Origin: JACKHA01 sp041401985
GTDB lineage: Bacteria > Planctomycetota > Phycisphaerae > Phycisphaerales > UBA1924
NCBI GenBank assembly: GCA_041401985.1
Contig: JAWKTE010000003.1
Span: forward strand, 197,207-261,206
Direction of reading: 5' to 3'
DNA: 64,000 bases
Shown here: positions 30,834 to 39,903 of the stretch, in pieces
How the letters are laid out: each line of letters begins with the position of its first letter
Position numbering within the stretch: position 1 is the stretch's first letter
Program-made: the position numbers and the translations under genes
The notes under the pieces: generated by a model
Databases searched by the model: none
The model's input: the letters and a program-made list of their open reading frames with translations, nothing else
What the model was told of the DNA's origin: nothing

Positions 30834-33002
30834 CTACTGGCCCGAGTAGATCGCCAGTTCGCGCCTTCGGAAGGTCAGCACGGCGACGAGATAGAGCGTG
30901 GCGGTGATGGCCCCGAGGACGCCGACGCCTTTGGCGACGCTGGCCCAGGAGAGCAGGCGTCCCTCGACGATGCGTCCGATGGGATCGACGTCGCGGTACA
31001 CCTCGAAGACCCAGGTGACGGCGCTGGCGACGTAGAAGATGGTGAAGTTGATGATCAGCGGGTTGTTCTGGCGGTCGTGGAGCGTGAACGACTCGAGCGC
31101 GACGCTGAGGAAGCCCGAGGACTCGGCCGCCAGGAACGTGCCCAGCGCGACCAGGCACGCCACGGGGAAGGACAGGAACGTCGAGGCGCAGATGGCCAGC
31201 ATCGCCAGGAACGCGAGTTTGATCCACAGGACGGCCACGACGCGGACGAAGTTCGAGCGGTAGTTGCCGTGGGAGTAGGAGACCTCGAGGCCCCCTGCCG
31301 GGAAGGACATGGTGTCGGGGTTGATGCGTCCGGTGCCGGCGTCGCCGTTGTAGAACTCGAGGTAGAGCGAGCCGTCGGGCTCGATGAGGTCGCCGGCGTC
31401 GAGGAACTCGCCGACGAGTTCCCCGCTGGCGATGGCCTGCTCGGCCAGGGCGTAGTCGGGGTCGTCGAGCGTGATGCCGCGCCCCTGGACGACGATGACG
31501 GGGGCGAGCGGCGCGGCGTGCGTGTAGCCCAGGCTGCACTCGCGGACGATCACGTACTTCCCGCCGACGCGGATCGTGACGTAGTACGACTGGTCGGGGG
31601 CGTTGGAGCCGGCGTCGACGCGGTAGCGGAGCAGGAGCGGCTCGTCGTGGGCGCGGGCGTAGCCCAGATCGGGAATCACGAACGGGCGGCCGCCGCCGGG
31701 GGCGACCGAGCGCATCCGGGCGACCTCGGAGGTGTAGAGGTCGTTGTAGACGCGCTGGTACATGTCGTCGAGGATCTGGCGCTGGTCGGCGGCGCTCTCG
31801 GCCGCGGCGAACATCGGGTCGTTGGCCTGGATGCCCTCGATGTACTCGCGGACGGCGGCCTGGAAGTCCGGATCGTCGCGGCTGAGGTCGGGCGGGGGCT
31901 GGACCGCCACGCGGGCCTGGAGCACCTGGGTTTCGAGGATCAAGCGGTCCTCGACGATGCGGTCGCGCACGTCCTCGGGCTGGTAGGCGCGGGCCTCGCC
32001 GATGGCGGGCGTCGAGCGGAGGTACTCGGTGAACAGGAACACGCCGGTGCAGCAGGTCAGCAGCAGGATGGCGTTGAGCCCGACGACGCCCAGCCACTTG
32101 CCGCCGATGTACTGCCAGGCGGTAACCGGTTTGGTCATGGTCTGCCAGATGATCTTGTCGCGCTGCTCGAGGGTGACCGTCGAGACGCCGAACAGCAGCG
32201 TGAGCAGGGCGATGAGCCAGAACGAGCCGCCCGTGGCGTACTGCAGGAACGCCTGCACGCGGTACCGCAGCGGCGTGTCGGGGTCGAGCAGCAGCGGCAG
32301 CGTGGCGACCGCGAACATCAGCAGGACGATGAACACGAGCGTGAGTTTGAGGCGGACGGCCTCGTCGAGCACGTTCCGGGCCACCGCCAGCATCGGCGAC
32401 GAGGGCGAGTACGCCAGGCGCAGCACCGCCAGACCGACGTTGAACGCCCAGGCCAGCGACGCCACGCCCACCATCAGCCAGCCGTAGCCCTGCGTCGGCC
32501 CGTACTGCGTGAGGGGGAACGCGACGCCGGCGATGATGGCGGCGATGAGCAGGTGCGTCAGGAAGAAGCCGAGCCAGATGACCACGATCGAGAGCCCGAC
32601 CGCCGCGATGATGCCCACACCGAGGCTGGTCAGATCGCCGCGGCCCGCGAGGATGCGCTCGACGGCGCGGCTGCTGGCCTGGAGGTCGCTGGTGGCGGCG
32701 CGGGCCCCGTCGATGGTGCCGGCCGCGCTGGGCGGCGCGGCGGGGTCGAGCGTGGGGGCCTGGCCGACGGTGCTCTGGTTGCCCCGGGCCGCGTCGCCAT
32801 CGCCGCGGGCGGTGGGGGTGGCGGGCTGGGTGATGGAGGCGTCGGCGCCGAGGGTGTCCTCGGTGGCTTCGAGGCCGCGCTGGATCGCGTAGGCCGCGAA
32901 CACGATCAGGCCGATGGCGACAACGCCGATGGTGGCGCCGATCTTGAAGGATCGGGCCTTCTGGGCGCGGTTGAGTGCGGCGAGCCACTGGCGCCAGTTC
33001 AC
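30834..33002 (-). CDS. ABC-2-type transporter permease
   Basis: A 722-residue membrane protein. The first helix is at 22-42, then a Thr/Gly/Asp-rich linker and helices near 135-165 (LGFFLTHLLIAAIIAGVAF). ABC-2-type segments cluster around 190-310 (TLVFIVLLMFAVATLPLLLD, GSFWLIALLTLLFGVSTVTLEQRDKIIW, KPVTAWQYIGGKWLG) and helices recur in the last ~150 residues, with a large non-membrane insert in the middle (~330-560). The motif TMTKPVTAWQYIGGKWLGV is the coupling element also seen in 39904-41334 (IAKPISRTSVILGKYAGV). It overlaps the ATPase gene by ATGA at 32999-33002. Confidence 0.82.
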   Translation of the reverse strand: MNWRQWLAALNRAQKARSFKIGATIGVVAIGLIVFAAYAIQRGLEATEDTLGADASITQPATPTARGDGDAARGNQSTVGQAPTLDPAAPPSAAGTIDGARAATSDLQASSRAVERILAGRGDLTSLGVGIIAAVGLSIVVIWLGFFLTHLLIAAIIAGVAFPLTQYGPTQGYGWLMVGVASLAWAFNVGLAVLRLAYSPSSPMLAVARNVLDEAVRLKLTLVFIVLLMFAVATLPLLLDPDTPLRYRVQAFLQYATGGSFWLIALLTLLFGVSTVTLEQRDKIIWQTMTKPVTAWQYIGGKWLGVVGLNAILLLTCCTGVFLFTEYLRSTPAIGEARAYQPEDVRDRIVEDRLILETQVLQARVAVQPPPDLSRDDPDFQAAVREYIEGIQANDPMFAAAESAADQRQILDDMYQRVYNDLYTSEVARMRSVAPGGGRPFVIPDLGYARAHDEPLLLRYRVDAGSNAPDQSYYVTIRVGGKYVIVRECSLGYTHAAPLAPVIVVQGRGITLDDPDYALAEQAIASGELVGEFLDAGDLIEPDGSLYLEFYNGDAGTGRINPDTMSFPAGGLEVSYSHGNYRSNFVRVVAVLWIKLAFLAMLAICASTFLSFPVACLVALGTFLAAESSGFLSVALESFTLHDRQNNPLIINFTIFYVASAVTWVFEVYRDVDPIGRIVEGRLLSWASVAKGVGVLGAITATLYLVAVLTFRRRELAIYSGQ

Positions 33003-34387
33003 GCGTCGCGCTCCCGCCCGGCGCCGGGGCCGCTGTCGTCGGTGTTGCCGAGCAGGTTGCGGATGAGGTCCTCGTTCACGTCGCCATCGCCCTGGCGGGG
33101 CGCGGGCTGCTGTCGCGGCGCGGCGGGGCGCGGGCCGGACGGGGCCGCGCCGCGATCGATCGGGGGCAGTGGCGCGGGCGGCTCCGGTGCGGTGCGTGCG
33201 TCCGACTCGGGGGCCATCGCGACTGGCTTGTCGCCGGGCTCCTCGTCGGGCTCCGCGTCTGGCACTTCGCTTTGGGGGCGCGACCGCTGCATGAGGGCGC
33301 TGATGACCTCCTCGCGGGCGCCCTCGTCGGTCGGTTTCTCGTCAGGGGCCGCTTCGGCCATCGGCTCGACGCCGGTGAAGTCGTCGGCATCGCTGGTGAG
33401 CGTCGAGATCAGGTCCGCGCCCTCGCCCGGCTTGCCCATCAGGAAAGCCGCGGTCCGCCCGTCGCTCGCCGCGCCGGAGGTCGGGGCGGCCTCGGCCTTG
33501 GCCCTGGCGACGATGTCGAGGAACAGTTCCTCGAGTTTCTGGCGCGGGCGTGAGACGCCCAGGACCGACTGCGAGCCGTGCGAGCGTTCGCGGATGATCC
33601 GGTCGATCTCGGCGATGGTGTCGTCGTCGAGGGCCTCGGTCTCGATGGTGGTGCGGCTGGGGGATTCGAGGAGTTGCTCGCAGGTGCCCTCGGCCCGGAT
33701 CTTGCCGCCGTAGAGCACGACCATACGGTGGACGCAGTCTTCCACATCGGCCAGCAGGTGGCTGGACAGGACGATGGTCTTGCCGCGCCGCCCGAGTTCG
33801 ATGATCAGGTCCTTGACCTGGCGTGTGCCGAGCGGGTCGAGGCCGCTGGTGGGCTCGTCGAGGATGAGCAGGTCGGGGTCGTTGATGAGGGCCTGGGCGA
33901 TGCCGATGCGTCGCTGCATGCCCTTGGAGTACTCGCGGACCTGGCGGAACTGGGCCCCGCGGAGGCCGACCATGTCGAGCAGTTCGTCGATGCGCTTCTG
34001 TCGGGTGCGCCGGTCGATCTCGAAGAGTTTGGCGTAGTACTCGAGGGTCTCGCGGGCGTTGAGGAACGCGTAGAGGAACGACTCCTCGGGGAGGTAGCCG
34101 ATCCGCTTCTTGGTCTCAACGTCGCTGGGCGGCTGGCCGAACACTGCGACGCGCCCCTTGGTGGGGCGGAGCAGGCCGAGGATGATCTTGATAGTGGTGG
34201 ACTTGCCCGAGCCGTTGGGCCCGAGCAGGCCGAAGACCTCGCCGCGCCGGATCTCGAAGGTGACGCCGTCGACCGCGCGGGCGCGGTCACGCATCCAGAA
34301 GTCCTTGAAGGTCTTGACGAGCCCCTGACAGACGACCACGCTCTGCTGGGCGCCCATGATCCGGCGTGTCGGGCCTGGCTGTGCCAT
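32999..34387 (-). CDS. ABC transporter ATP-binding protein with long acidic/proline-rich tail
   Basis: The 462-residue protein has a complete nucleotide-binding domain in the first ~240: Walker A GPNGSGKST (56-64), signature YSKGMQRR (153-160), Walker B LLILDEPTSGLD (D177, E178), and H-loop SSHLL. Residues ~290-462 form a tail without a domain, rich in Glu, Asp, Pro and Ala, ending NEDLIRNLLGNTDD. Tails like this are not normal for export ATPases. GAGGA before the ATG supports 34387; an ATG at 34357 is possible. It drives the permease encoded next. Confidence 0.9.
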   Translation of the reverse strand: MAQPGPTRRIMGAQQSVVVCQGLVKTFKDFWMRDRARAVDGVTFEIRRGEVFGLLGPNGSGKSTTIKIILGLLRPTKGRVAVFGQPPSDVETKKRIGYLPEESFLYAFLNARETLEYYAKLFEIDRRTRQKRIDELLDMVGLRGAQFRQVREYSKGMQRRIGIAQALINDPDLLILDEPTSGLDPLGTRQVKDLIIELGRRGKTIVLSSHLLADVEDCVHRMVVLYGGKIRAEGTCEQLLESPSRTTIETEALDDDTIAEIDRIIRERSHGSQSVLGVSRPRQKLEELFLDIVARAKAEAAPTSGAASDGRTAAFLMGKPGEGADLISTLTSDADDFTGVEPMAEAAPDEKPTDEGAREEVISALMQRSRPQSEVPDAEPDEEPGDKPVAMAPESDARTAPEPPAPLPPIDRGAAPSGPRPAAPRQQPAPRQGDGDVNEDLIRNLLGNTDDSGPGAGRERDA

Positions 34388-34511
34388 CGTGGTCCTCAGT
34401 CGTGGTCGACCGATCGAGTGGTTCGAGTTTCCTACGGGCGTGCGGGCGGAGTTGTTCCGTCGCGGCGAGCCGATGGGCGGGAAGGCCCGGGCGACGCGGG
34501 GCCCGGCCGGA

Positions 34512-35966
34512 TCAGTCCGGGCGGGAGAACGCGCCGGTGGGAGTCTGGAAGTTGCCCTGGAGCAGGAGTTGGAGGCGCTGCTCGGCGGCCTCGAGGGCCT
34601 CGCGGTCCTTGAGCGCCTCGTCGAGTTCGCGGACGATCTGCGGGTCCTGGTTGATGAGCATCTGGAGCGGGCCGCCCTGCATGGGCACGGCGTACTGCTG
34701 CACGAAGTCCCGAGCCGTCAGGCTCGCCAGCGCGTCGGTCCACTCCCGGTGGAGCATGAACCCCGGGTTCTCTTCGTACTGGGCCCGCTTGGCCTGGAAC
34801 ATCGCCAGCATCGCCTGACGCTGGTTGACCAGGCGCGAGCGGGTGACCGCGGCCTCCTGCAGCAGCGACGTGGCCTGCCCGGAGATCTCGACGACCTCGC
34901 CGCTGGCCAGCGTGATCGGCTCGCCCTCGAGGATCGCGTTGATCCGCTCGAGGATCGGGGCGGCTTCGAGTCGCTCGTCGGCGGGCACGTCGCCGCCGCT
35001 GGCGATCGTCTCACGCTGGCGCATGGCCAGATCGTACTGGTCGATCAGGCTGGTGAGCGTGGCCGCGGCCCGCCCGGCCATGGCGTTGAGCGTCTGGGCC
35101 GCGGTGGTCTCGGCCTGCTCGCCGGCGGCGTTGAGCTGGTTGGTCGCGTTGGTGACCTTGTTGTACGAGTCGAGCAGGAAGCGCGGGGGCGTGCGCTCCA
35201 CCAGGTTGATCCGCTCGATGGTGATCCCCGAGCGGGCCTCGTCGAGCGTCTGCTGGGCGATCTGCGTGGCCCGCCCGGCGATGGACCCGGCCTGCTGCTC
35301 GCGGAGCACGGCGTCGATGGGCAGTTCGGCGCACGCCCGGACCAGCCCGCGTCGGGCGGCGTTCTGGATGAGCAGCACCTCGGTGGGCGTGTCGAGGATG
35401 TTCTGGGCGTAGAGCGCGGGGTTGGTGCGCCGGTACTGGACCTTGTAGATCAGGTGGGCCAGGGCCTGGTCGCCGGTCAGGATCGAGCCGTCGCGATCCG
35501 GGCGGAGGCTGCCGAGCATGGGCAGCGACTCCGGCCCGCGGGCGCGTGCCTCCGCGCCGACGAACGGGTAGAACGCGCTGGCGTCCTCGAGTTCGACGCC
35601 GCCGGTGGGCACGCGGACGATCTCGCCGACGGGCGCGGGCAGGGCGAAGCGCATGCCGGGGGCGATGTCCTCCTCCTGCAGTTGCCCGAACATCAGACGC
35701 AGGCCGGCCTCGCCCTCGCGGACGGTCTGCAGCCCGCTGAACACGAACAGCACGAACAGCACGATCATCGCGATCTGCAGCAGGCCGAACGTGATCCGCA
35801 GCGCATCGGCCAACGACTTGTTGGCCGGGTCCATCATCCCGGCGACGCCCTCGCCCTCCTCGCGGAGCACGACCGAGGCGCGGCGCGAGCGCGGCGCCGG
35901 GTTCGGGCCGACGGGGCCGCCGCCGCCCTGCGCGTCGGCGTCAAGAAGGATCGGACGCCTGGTCAT
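34512..35966 (-). CDS. SPFH/HflK-HflC-like protein (third of three)
   Basis: A 484-residue protein with one membrane helix near 60-80 (FGLLQIAMIVLFVLFVFSGL). Then comes an SPFH domain starting QTVREGEAGLRLMFGQL, with PGMRFALPAPVGEIVRVP and DTPTEVLLIQNAARRGLVRAC. A long Ala/Glu/Gln-rich coiled coil follows from ~270. The Pro/Arg-rich 40-residue N-terminus before the helix is unusual. It overlaps the previous gene by ATGA (35963-35966). HflK/HflC-type proteins form large membrane rings around FtsH or other complexes. Which partner applies here is unknown. Confidence 0.83.
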   Translation of the reverse strand: MTRRPILLDADAQGGGGPVGPNPAPRSRRASVVLREEGEGVAGMMDPANKSLADALRITFGLLQIAMIVLFVLFVFSGLQTVREGEAGLRLMFGQLQEEDIAPGMRFALPAPVGEIVRVPTGGVELEDASAFYPFVGAEARARGPESLPMLGSLRPDRDGSILTGDQALAHLIYKVQYRRTNPALYAQNILDTPTEVLLIQNAARRGLVRACAELPIDAVLREQQAGSIAGRATQIAQQTLDEARSGITIERINLVERTPPRFLLDSYNKVTNATNQLNAAGEQAETTAAQTLNAMAGRAAATLTSLIDQYDLAMRQRETIASGGDVPADERLEAAPILERINAILEGEPITLASGEVVEISGQATSLLQEAAVTRSRLVNQRQAMLAMFQAKRAQYEENPGFMLHREWTDALASLTARDFVQQYAVPMQGGPLQMLINQDPQIVRELDEALKDREALEAAEQRLQLLLQGNFQTPTGAFSRPD

Positions 35967-37087
35967 GAGTTGGCCTCCCCGTCGGCGGCTTCACCGGCGG
36001 CCCCCCCGGGGGTGGCGGTGGGAGTCGCGCTGGCGCCGGGCTGGGCGGCGGGGGTGCCCGCGGTGCCGCTGGGGTTCCAGCTCTCCGGGAAGCCGACGCC
36101 GGGGATGCGTCCCTGCCCGGCGTTGTCGAGGTAGTTGGGCTCGAAGGCGCCGAAGCCGGGCATGGTGGTGGGGAAGATCAGGGTGACGCGCCGGGCCAGG
36201 ATGTTCGAGACGAACTGCATCTGCTGGATGAACACCGCCAGTTCCGGGGCGTCGCGCATCTGGGCCAGGAAGCGGGCCGACTCGCGCTCGCCGAGGGCCC
36301 GGATGGCCGCGGCCCGATTTTCGGTGAACACGCGGATCTGGCTGGCCTCGGCGTCGGCGCGCGAGCGGATCGCGGCGGCCTCGGCCTCGCCCTGGCTCTG
36401 GATCGCCTGGGCCAGGCGGTCCTGCTGGGCGGTGATGCGGGTGAAGACGGCCTCGGTCGCGCCCTCGGGCAACTGCACGCGGGCGATGCCGACCGAGACG
36501 ATCTCGATGCCGAAGGCCCCGCCGCCGGCTCCGGCGGCGGTGGGGGCGGGGGCCACAAGGTCCGAGCCCGCGCCCACGCCCTGGATCGTCGACTTCATGT
36601 GCGCGAGCATCTGCTGCTCGAGGTCCGCCAGACGAGAGCCCTGCTCCCCGAGCGTGAACAGCTCGTCCATGCGGTAGGCCGAGACCGCGGCCATCGCGGT
36701 GCGCATGGTCGAGTCGAGCGACTGCTCGGCCTCGCGGAAGTGGTCGATGGGGCGCTCGCCCGCGTTCGAGAAGCGCCGGAAGAACGCCAGCGGGTCGCTC
36801 ACGCGCCAGGTGCAGAACGCCTGGACGACGACCTGCTGGTTGTCGGCGGTCTGCTGGGTCTCCTGGCGGGTCTGGAGCACACGCACGCGCGTGTCGTAGG
36901 TCATGACCCGCTGGATCGGGTAGGGCCACTTGAAGTGCAGCCCGGCGTCGACCGTCGAGGACTCGTCGGCGCGCCCGAACGTGGTGAGCACCGCCCGCTC
37001 GGTGAACCGCACGGTGTAGGCCACCATGTACAGCACCAGGGCCAGCACGAACACGCCAGCGATGAGGAAGATGACAAGGCGTCTCAC
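35963..37087 (-). CDS. SPFH/HflC-like protein (second of three)
   Basis: A 374-residue protein close to HflC: a signal-anchor helix at 3-24 and then FTERAVLTTFGRADESSTVDAGLHFKWPYP, VVVQAFCTWRVSDPLAFF, ELFTLGEQGSRL and VSVGIARVQLPEGATEAVF. EAEAAAIRSRADAEASQIR is the typical HflC coiled coil. The C-terminal 50 residues are Pro/Ala/Gly/Thr-rich. It starts at a GTG. It is the second gene of the operon, 65 bases after the HflK-like gene. Confidence 0.88.
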   Translation of the reverse strand: MRRLVIFLIAGVFVLALVLYMVAYTVRFTERAVLTTFGRADESSTVDAGLHFKWPYPIQRVMTYDTRVRVLQTRQETQQTADNQQVVVQAFCTWRVSDPLAFFRRFSNAGERPIDHFREAEQSLDSTMRTAMAAVSAYRMDELFTLGEQGSRLADLEQQMLAHMKSTIQGVGAGSDLVAPAPTAAGAGGGAFGIEIVSVGIARVQLPEGATEAVFTRITAQQDRLAQAIQSQGEAEAAAIRSRADAEASQIRVFTENRAAAIRALGERESARFLAQMRDAPELAVFIQQMQFVSNILARRVTLIFPTTMPGFGAFEPNYLDNAGQGRIPGVGFPESWNPSGTAGTPAAQPGASATPTATPGGAAGEAADGEANS

Positions 37088-37152
37088 GAGTGCACACTCC
37101 CGGATGGAGGAGAATCAGAACCGTCTGGTCGGACCGCGCCCCGATGCGGCGC

Positions 37153-39231
37153 TTAGTTGTTGTTCTCTTCGGCGGTGAAGATGTCCGAGGCCCGCTGCGA
37201 GTCCTGGAAGTCGAACTGCTGCCAGAGGTTGGCCGCGTCCCCGCCCACGATGAACACGCGCGAGCCCCGCATCAGTTGCAGCAGCGAATCGAAGTACATG
37301 CCGGTGCGGAACAGCAGGGGCGAGGCCTGGTACGACTCGACCTGCCCGTTGTGCAGCGTCGCGGTCGCCAGCGTGCCCATGTGGGCCCGCCAGCGCTCGG
37401 CCCGCGCGGTCAGCAGGTCCGAGGCCGCAAGCCCGCCGGAGCCGATCAGCAGCGTCTCGACCTCGCGCCGAATCTCCTCGGCCTCGGCAGGGTCGCTCGT
37501 TTCCGCGGCCCGGGCCAGCATCGCGGCGGCCTCGCGGGCTTTGTCCACGCTGCCGGCGGTCGAGGCCAGCGTGCGGATCGCCCACTGCTCGGCCGCCTCC
37601 AGCGTTGCCTGGCGACGCTGCTGGGCCTGCACCACACGCTCGAACGAGCCCGCGACCCGCTGCGGCGGATGCACGCCCTCGACCCCAACGTACACGATCT
37701 CGATGCCCGCGCCCTGCGGCTGCCCGCCGGCGTCGGGGTTCAGGCGGGCGTACGCCGCGGCCAGACGCTCGTGGAGTTCGCCCGACATGTCCAGACGCCC
37801 GGCCCCGAGGATCTGCTCGATCCCGTGCCCGGAGAAGTACGACATGACCTCGCGCTGCCCGACGACACGCAGCAGTTCGTCCCGCTCGTCGGGCTGGCCC
37901 AGCAGTTCGAACAGGCGCACGTCGGACACGACGTACCGCATCGGCACCTCGGCGGCCACGAGCACCATGTCCGTCCGCGTGCCGGTCCGCTCGGCCGATT
38001 CGGGGCCCTGGACCAGGAAGTACTGCTCGTTGGCGGTATGGTCGTTGGTCCAGAGGATGGCCCGCTGGTCCTCGGGGCCGCGGGTGCCCAGTTGGATCTC
38101 GCGGACGCCCGTGCTGGTGCGCTGCGAGCGGACGACCCGCCCGCGCTCGTCGCGTTCCTCCTGAACGGGCACGAGCACGTCGTCGATCGGCCACGGCGCC
38201 TTGATGTGCAGCCCCGGCTGCAGGTCCTCGCCGCTCTGGACCAGTTGCCCGAACCGCAGCAGACGCCCGGTCTGGTGCGGCTGGAGCATCGTCACGCTGG
38301 TGAGCAGCCACACCACCAGCCCGCCGAACAGCACCAGCAGCGCGACCGAGCGCGACAGCAACTGGTAGAACCACGACGCCGAGACGTCGAAACCGAGTTG
38401 GTACGACAGCGCCCCGGCCATCGAATCGGCGATGCGGTCGGGCGCGGCGACGAACGCCAGGATCCGCGAGTCGAACGCCGGACGCGGGATCTCGCCGGCC
38501 TTCCGCGGGCGATAGATGTTCAGCACGAAGTTCAGGAACACCTCGCCGCCCAGCAGGATCAGCGCGACGGGGAAGAGCACCTGCAGGTACCGCAGCACCG
38601 CGTCGGGCCCGGCGATGTCCACGAAGTGGGCCACCGCCATGATGAGCCCGACCAGCGCCGAGCCGACCGCCGCCGCCGCGCCGCCTTTCAGGTTGCCCCA
38701 CACGTCCCGCTTGGACATGCCCGAGACGAACCGGGCGAACACGAATCCGACGAACGCGACGCCCAGCCCGAGGGCCACGGCCCAGCCGCGCAGCGTCGGG
38801 GCGTGGAAGTTGTCGGGATCGACCATGGGCCGCCCGCTGCTGAGACGCCACGCGCCGAACGCGATGAGGAACACGCCAAGCAGCACGCTGGCGACCGGCA
38901 TCCAGACCTTGTGCATCTGGGCGACGCGCTTGGCCGCCACGCGCAGATCGCTGCCCGAGCCCTCGAACACGCTGGAACCGGCCATGCCGGAGGCGGCGAA
39001 CTGCTCGGCCTCCAGCGACTCGATCCGCTCGCGCCGGTGCAGGTCGAACGAGATCGCCAGCATCAGCCACACGACCGACCACCCGCCGACAAGCCCGGAG
39101 GCGGTCAGGGCGGCGTGGTCGCGCGCGAACAGGCCATAGACCAGCAGCAGGACGAACAGGACGATCTGGATCGCCAGGCCCAGCAGGGCCACGCCCGCCG
39201 CTCGTTGATACGACTGATAGTCGGCCTTCAT
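37153..39231 (-). CDS. HflK-like SPFH protein with multi-helix N-terminal domain (first of three)
   Basis: A 692-residue protein whose first ~320 residues contain about seven hydrophobic segments (12-34, 43-62, 109-130, 148-168, 184-204, 213-236, 292-315). NIYRPRKAGEIPRPAFDSRI and YQLGFDVSASWFYQLLSR lie before the last helix. The SPFH part then reads LQPHQTGRLLRFGQLVQSGEDLQPGLHIKAPWP, with VGQREVMSYFSGHGIEQIL. The C-terminal coiled coil is followed by a DUF-like end. Ordinary HflK has one helix, so the N-terminal domain is an addition seen in planctomycete-type HflK proteins. GGGAG precedes the ATG at 39231. It heads the operon. Confidence 0.85.
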   Translation of the reverse strand: MKADYQSYQRAAGVALLGLAIQIVLFVLLLVYGLFARDHAALTASGLVGGWSVVWLMLAISFDLHRRERIESLEAEQFAASGMAGSSVFEGSGSDLRVAAKRVAQMHKVWMPVASVLLGVFLIAFGAWRLSSGRPMVDPDNFHAPTLRGWAVALGLGVAFVGFVFARFVSGMSKRDVWGNLKGGAAAAVGSALVGLIMAVAHFVDIAGPDAVLRYLQVLFPVALILLGGEVFLNFVLNIYRPRKAGEIPRPAFDSRILAFVAAPDRIADSMAGALSYQLGFDVSASWFYQLLSRSVALLVLFGGLVVWLLTSVTMLQPHQTGRLLRFGQLVQSGEDLQPGLHIKAPWPIDDVLVPVQEERDERGRVVRSQRTSTGVREIQLGTRGPEDQRAILWTNDHTANEQYFLVQGPESAERTGTRTDMVLVAAEVPMRYVVSDVRLFELLGQPDERDELLRVVGQREVMSYFSGHGIEQILGAGRLDMSGELHERLAAAYARLNPDAGGQPQGAGIEIVYVGVEGVHPPQRVAGSFERVVQAQQRRQATLEAAEQWAIRTLASTAGSVDKAREAAAMLARAAETSDPAEAEEIRREVETLLIGSGGLAASDLLTARAERWRAHMGTLATATLHNGQVESYQASPLLFRTGMYFDSLLQLMRGSRVFIVGGDAANLWQQFDFQDSQRASDIFTAEENNN

Positions 39232-39903
39232 CGCCGCTCCCGCGTCGCGGCCGCTGGGCCGCGAGGTTTCTTCAGAACACCGGCGGGCGTCGGGTCGTAC
39301 GTCCCGAAGCCGCCTCCCGACACTGCCGCCCGACTCCCGACCGCGACTCCCGACTCCGCCGAAAGGACCGGGCCCCGGCGTTTTTGGGGGCGGTATTCTG
39401 CCCAACCCCTCCCGACCTGTCCACCCCGCCCGAAGGCGGACCGAACCCACCCTCAAATCTCAAGCCAACGCCAACGCGGCCAAGCGGGCAACGCACCCAC
39501 CTCTCGCCCCGGCGCTGGGGCGCTCCGACCTGTTCCGCGGTGCCGCCCCAAGGGCGGGCCAGCCGCGTGTTGTCCGACCCAAAGGGGGCGAGCCCGCGCG
39601 ATGGGAGTCCCCACCCCGACGGGGCGAAGTCCCTCCCTGGCGTTGCTCGCCACGCGCCCACCGGGGGCGCGGCCCCGAATGGGGCAAACGGAAGTACGCC
39701 GAAGGCGAACCCGGGTTCGATCTCCGCGTAGGATTTGTTTGATTCCCATCGCAGCGGGGCGAGCCGAGGTGTCGCGCGGCGCTGCGGAGCGGGATCGGCG
39801 CGGTCGCCGGGTCTTGGCGGTCGCGGCTAAGTCTCGTGATGTCAAGTGTTTGCCATGCATCGCCACCCGGGTTCTTCCCGGGTGTGACAGAGGTTGACGC
39901 CCC
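39232..39903. other. Gene-free divergent region (672 bases)
   Basis: It separates the minus-strand SPFH operon from the plus-strand permease gene, so it must hold two promoters; none is clear. Seen are a 14-base palindrome CGAACCCGGGTTCG (39706-39719), a stem near the right end (39864-39884), and strings of C/G-rich low complexity. Open frames exist on both strands but read as Arg/Gly/Pro-rich noise with no start signals. A short match CCCATCGCAGCGGG (39746-39759) recurs in the S10 leader (7145-7158). Confidence 0.55.
39864..39884 (+). promoter_or_regulatory. Hairpin in the 5' region of the ABC permease gene
   Basis: A perfect 8-bp stem, CACCCGGG (39864-39871) and CCCGGGTG (39877-39884), around TTCTT. 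It ends 19 bases before the ATG and four before the AGAGG ribosome site (39889-39893). It could affect initiation or mark an upstream transcript end. Confidence 0.45.

Noticed and set aside
30834..33002. Very long open frames on the plus strand opposite the permease gene, and a minus-strand frame joining 28798-30774 with the region up to 32988
   Set aside because: Both are side effects of high GC, which keeps frames open. The minus-strand frame has no domain upstream of 30774, while an excellent AGGAGG marks the true start there. The permease reads in its own frame with membrane segments.
39706..39719. tRNA or operator suggested by palindrome CGAACCCGGGTTCG
   Set aside because: No cloverleaf can be built around it and no second copy is placed for an operator; it is noted only in the spacer entry.
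39272..39900. Possible protein genes in the divergent spacer
   Set aside because: The open frames on both strands are Arg/Gly/Pro-rich, overlap each other and have no ribosome site, promoter or recognised motif.
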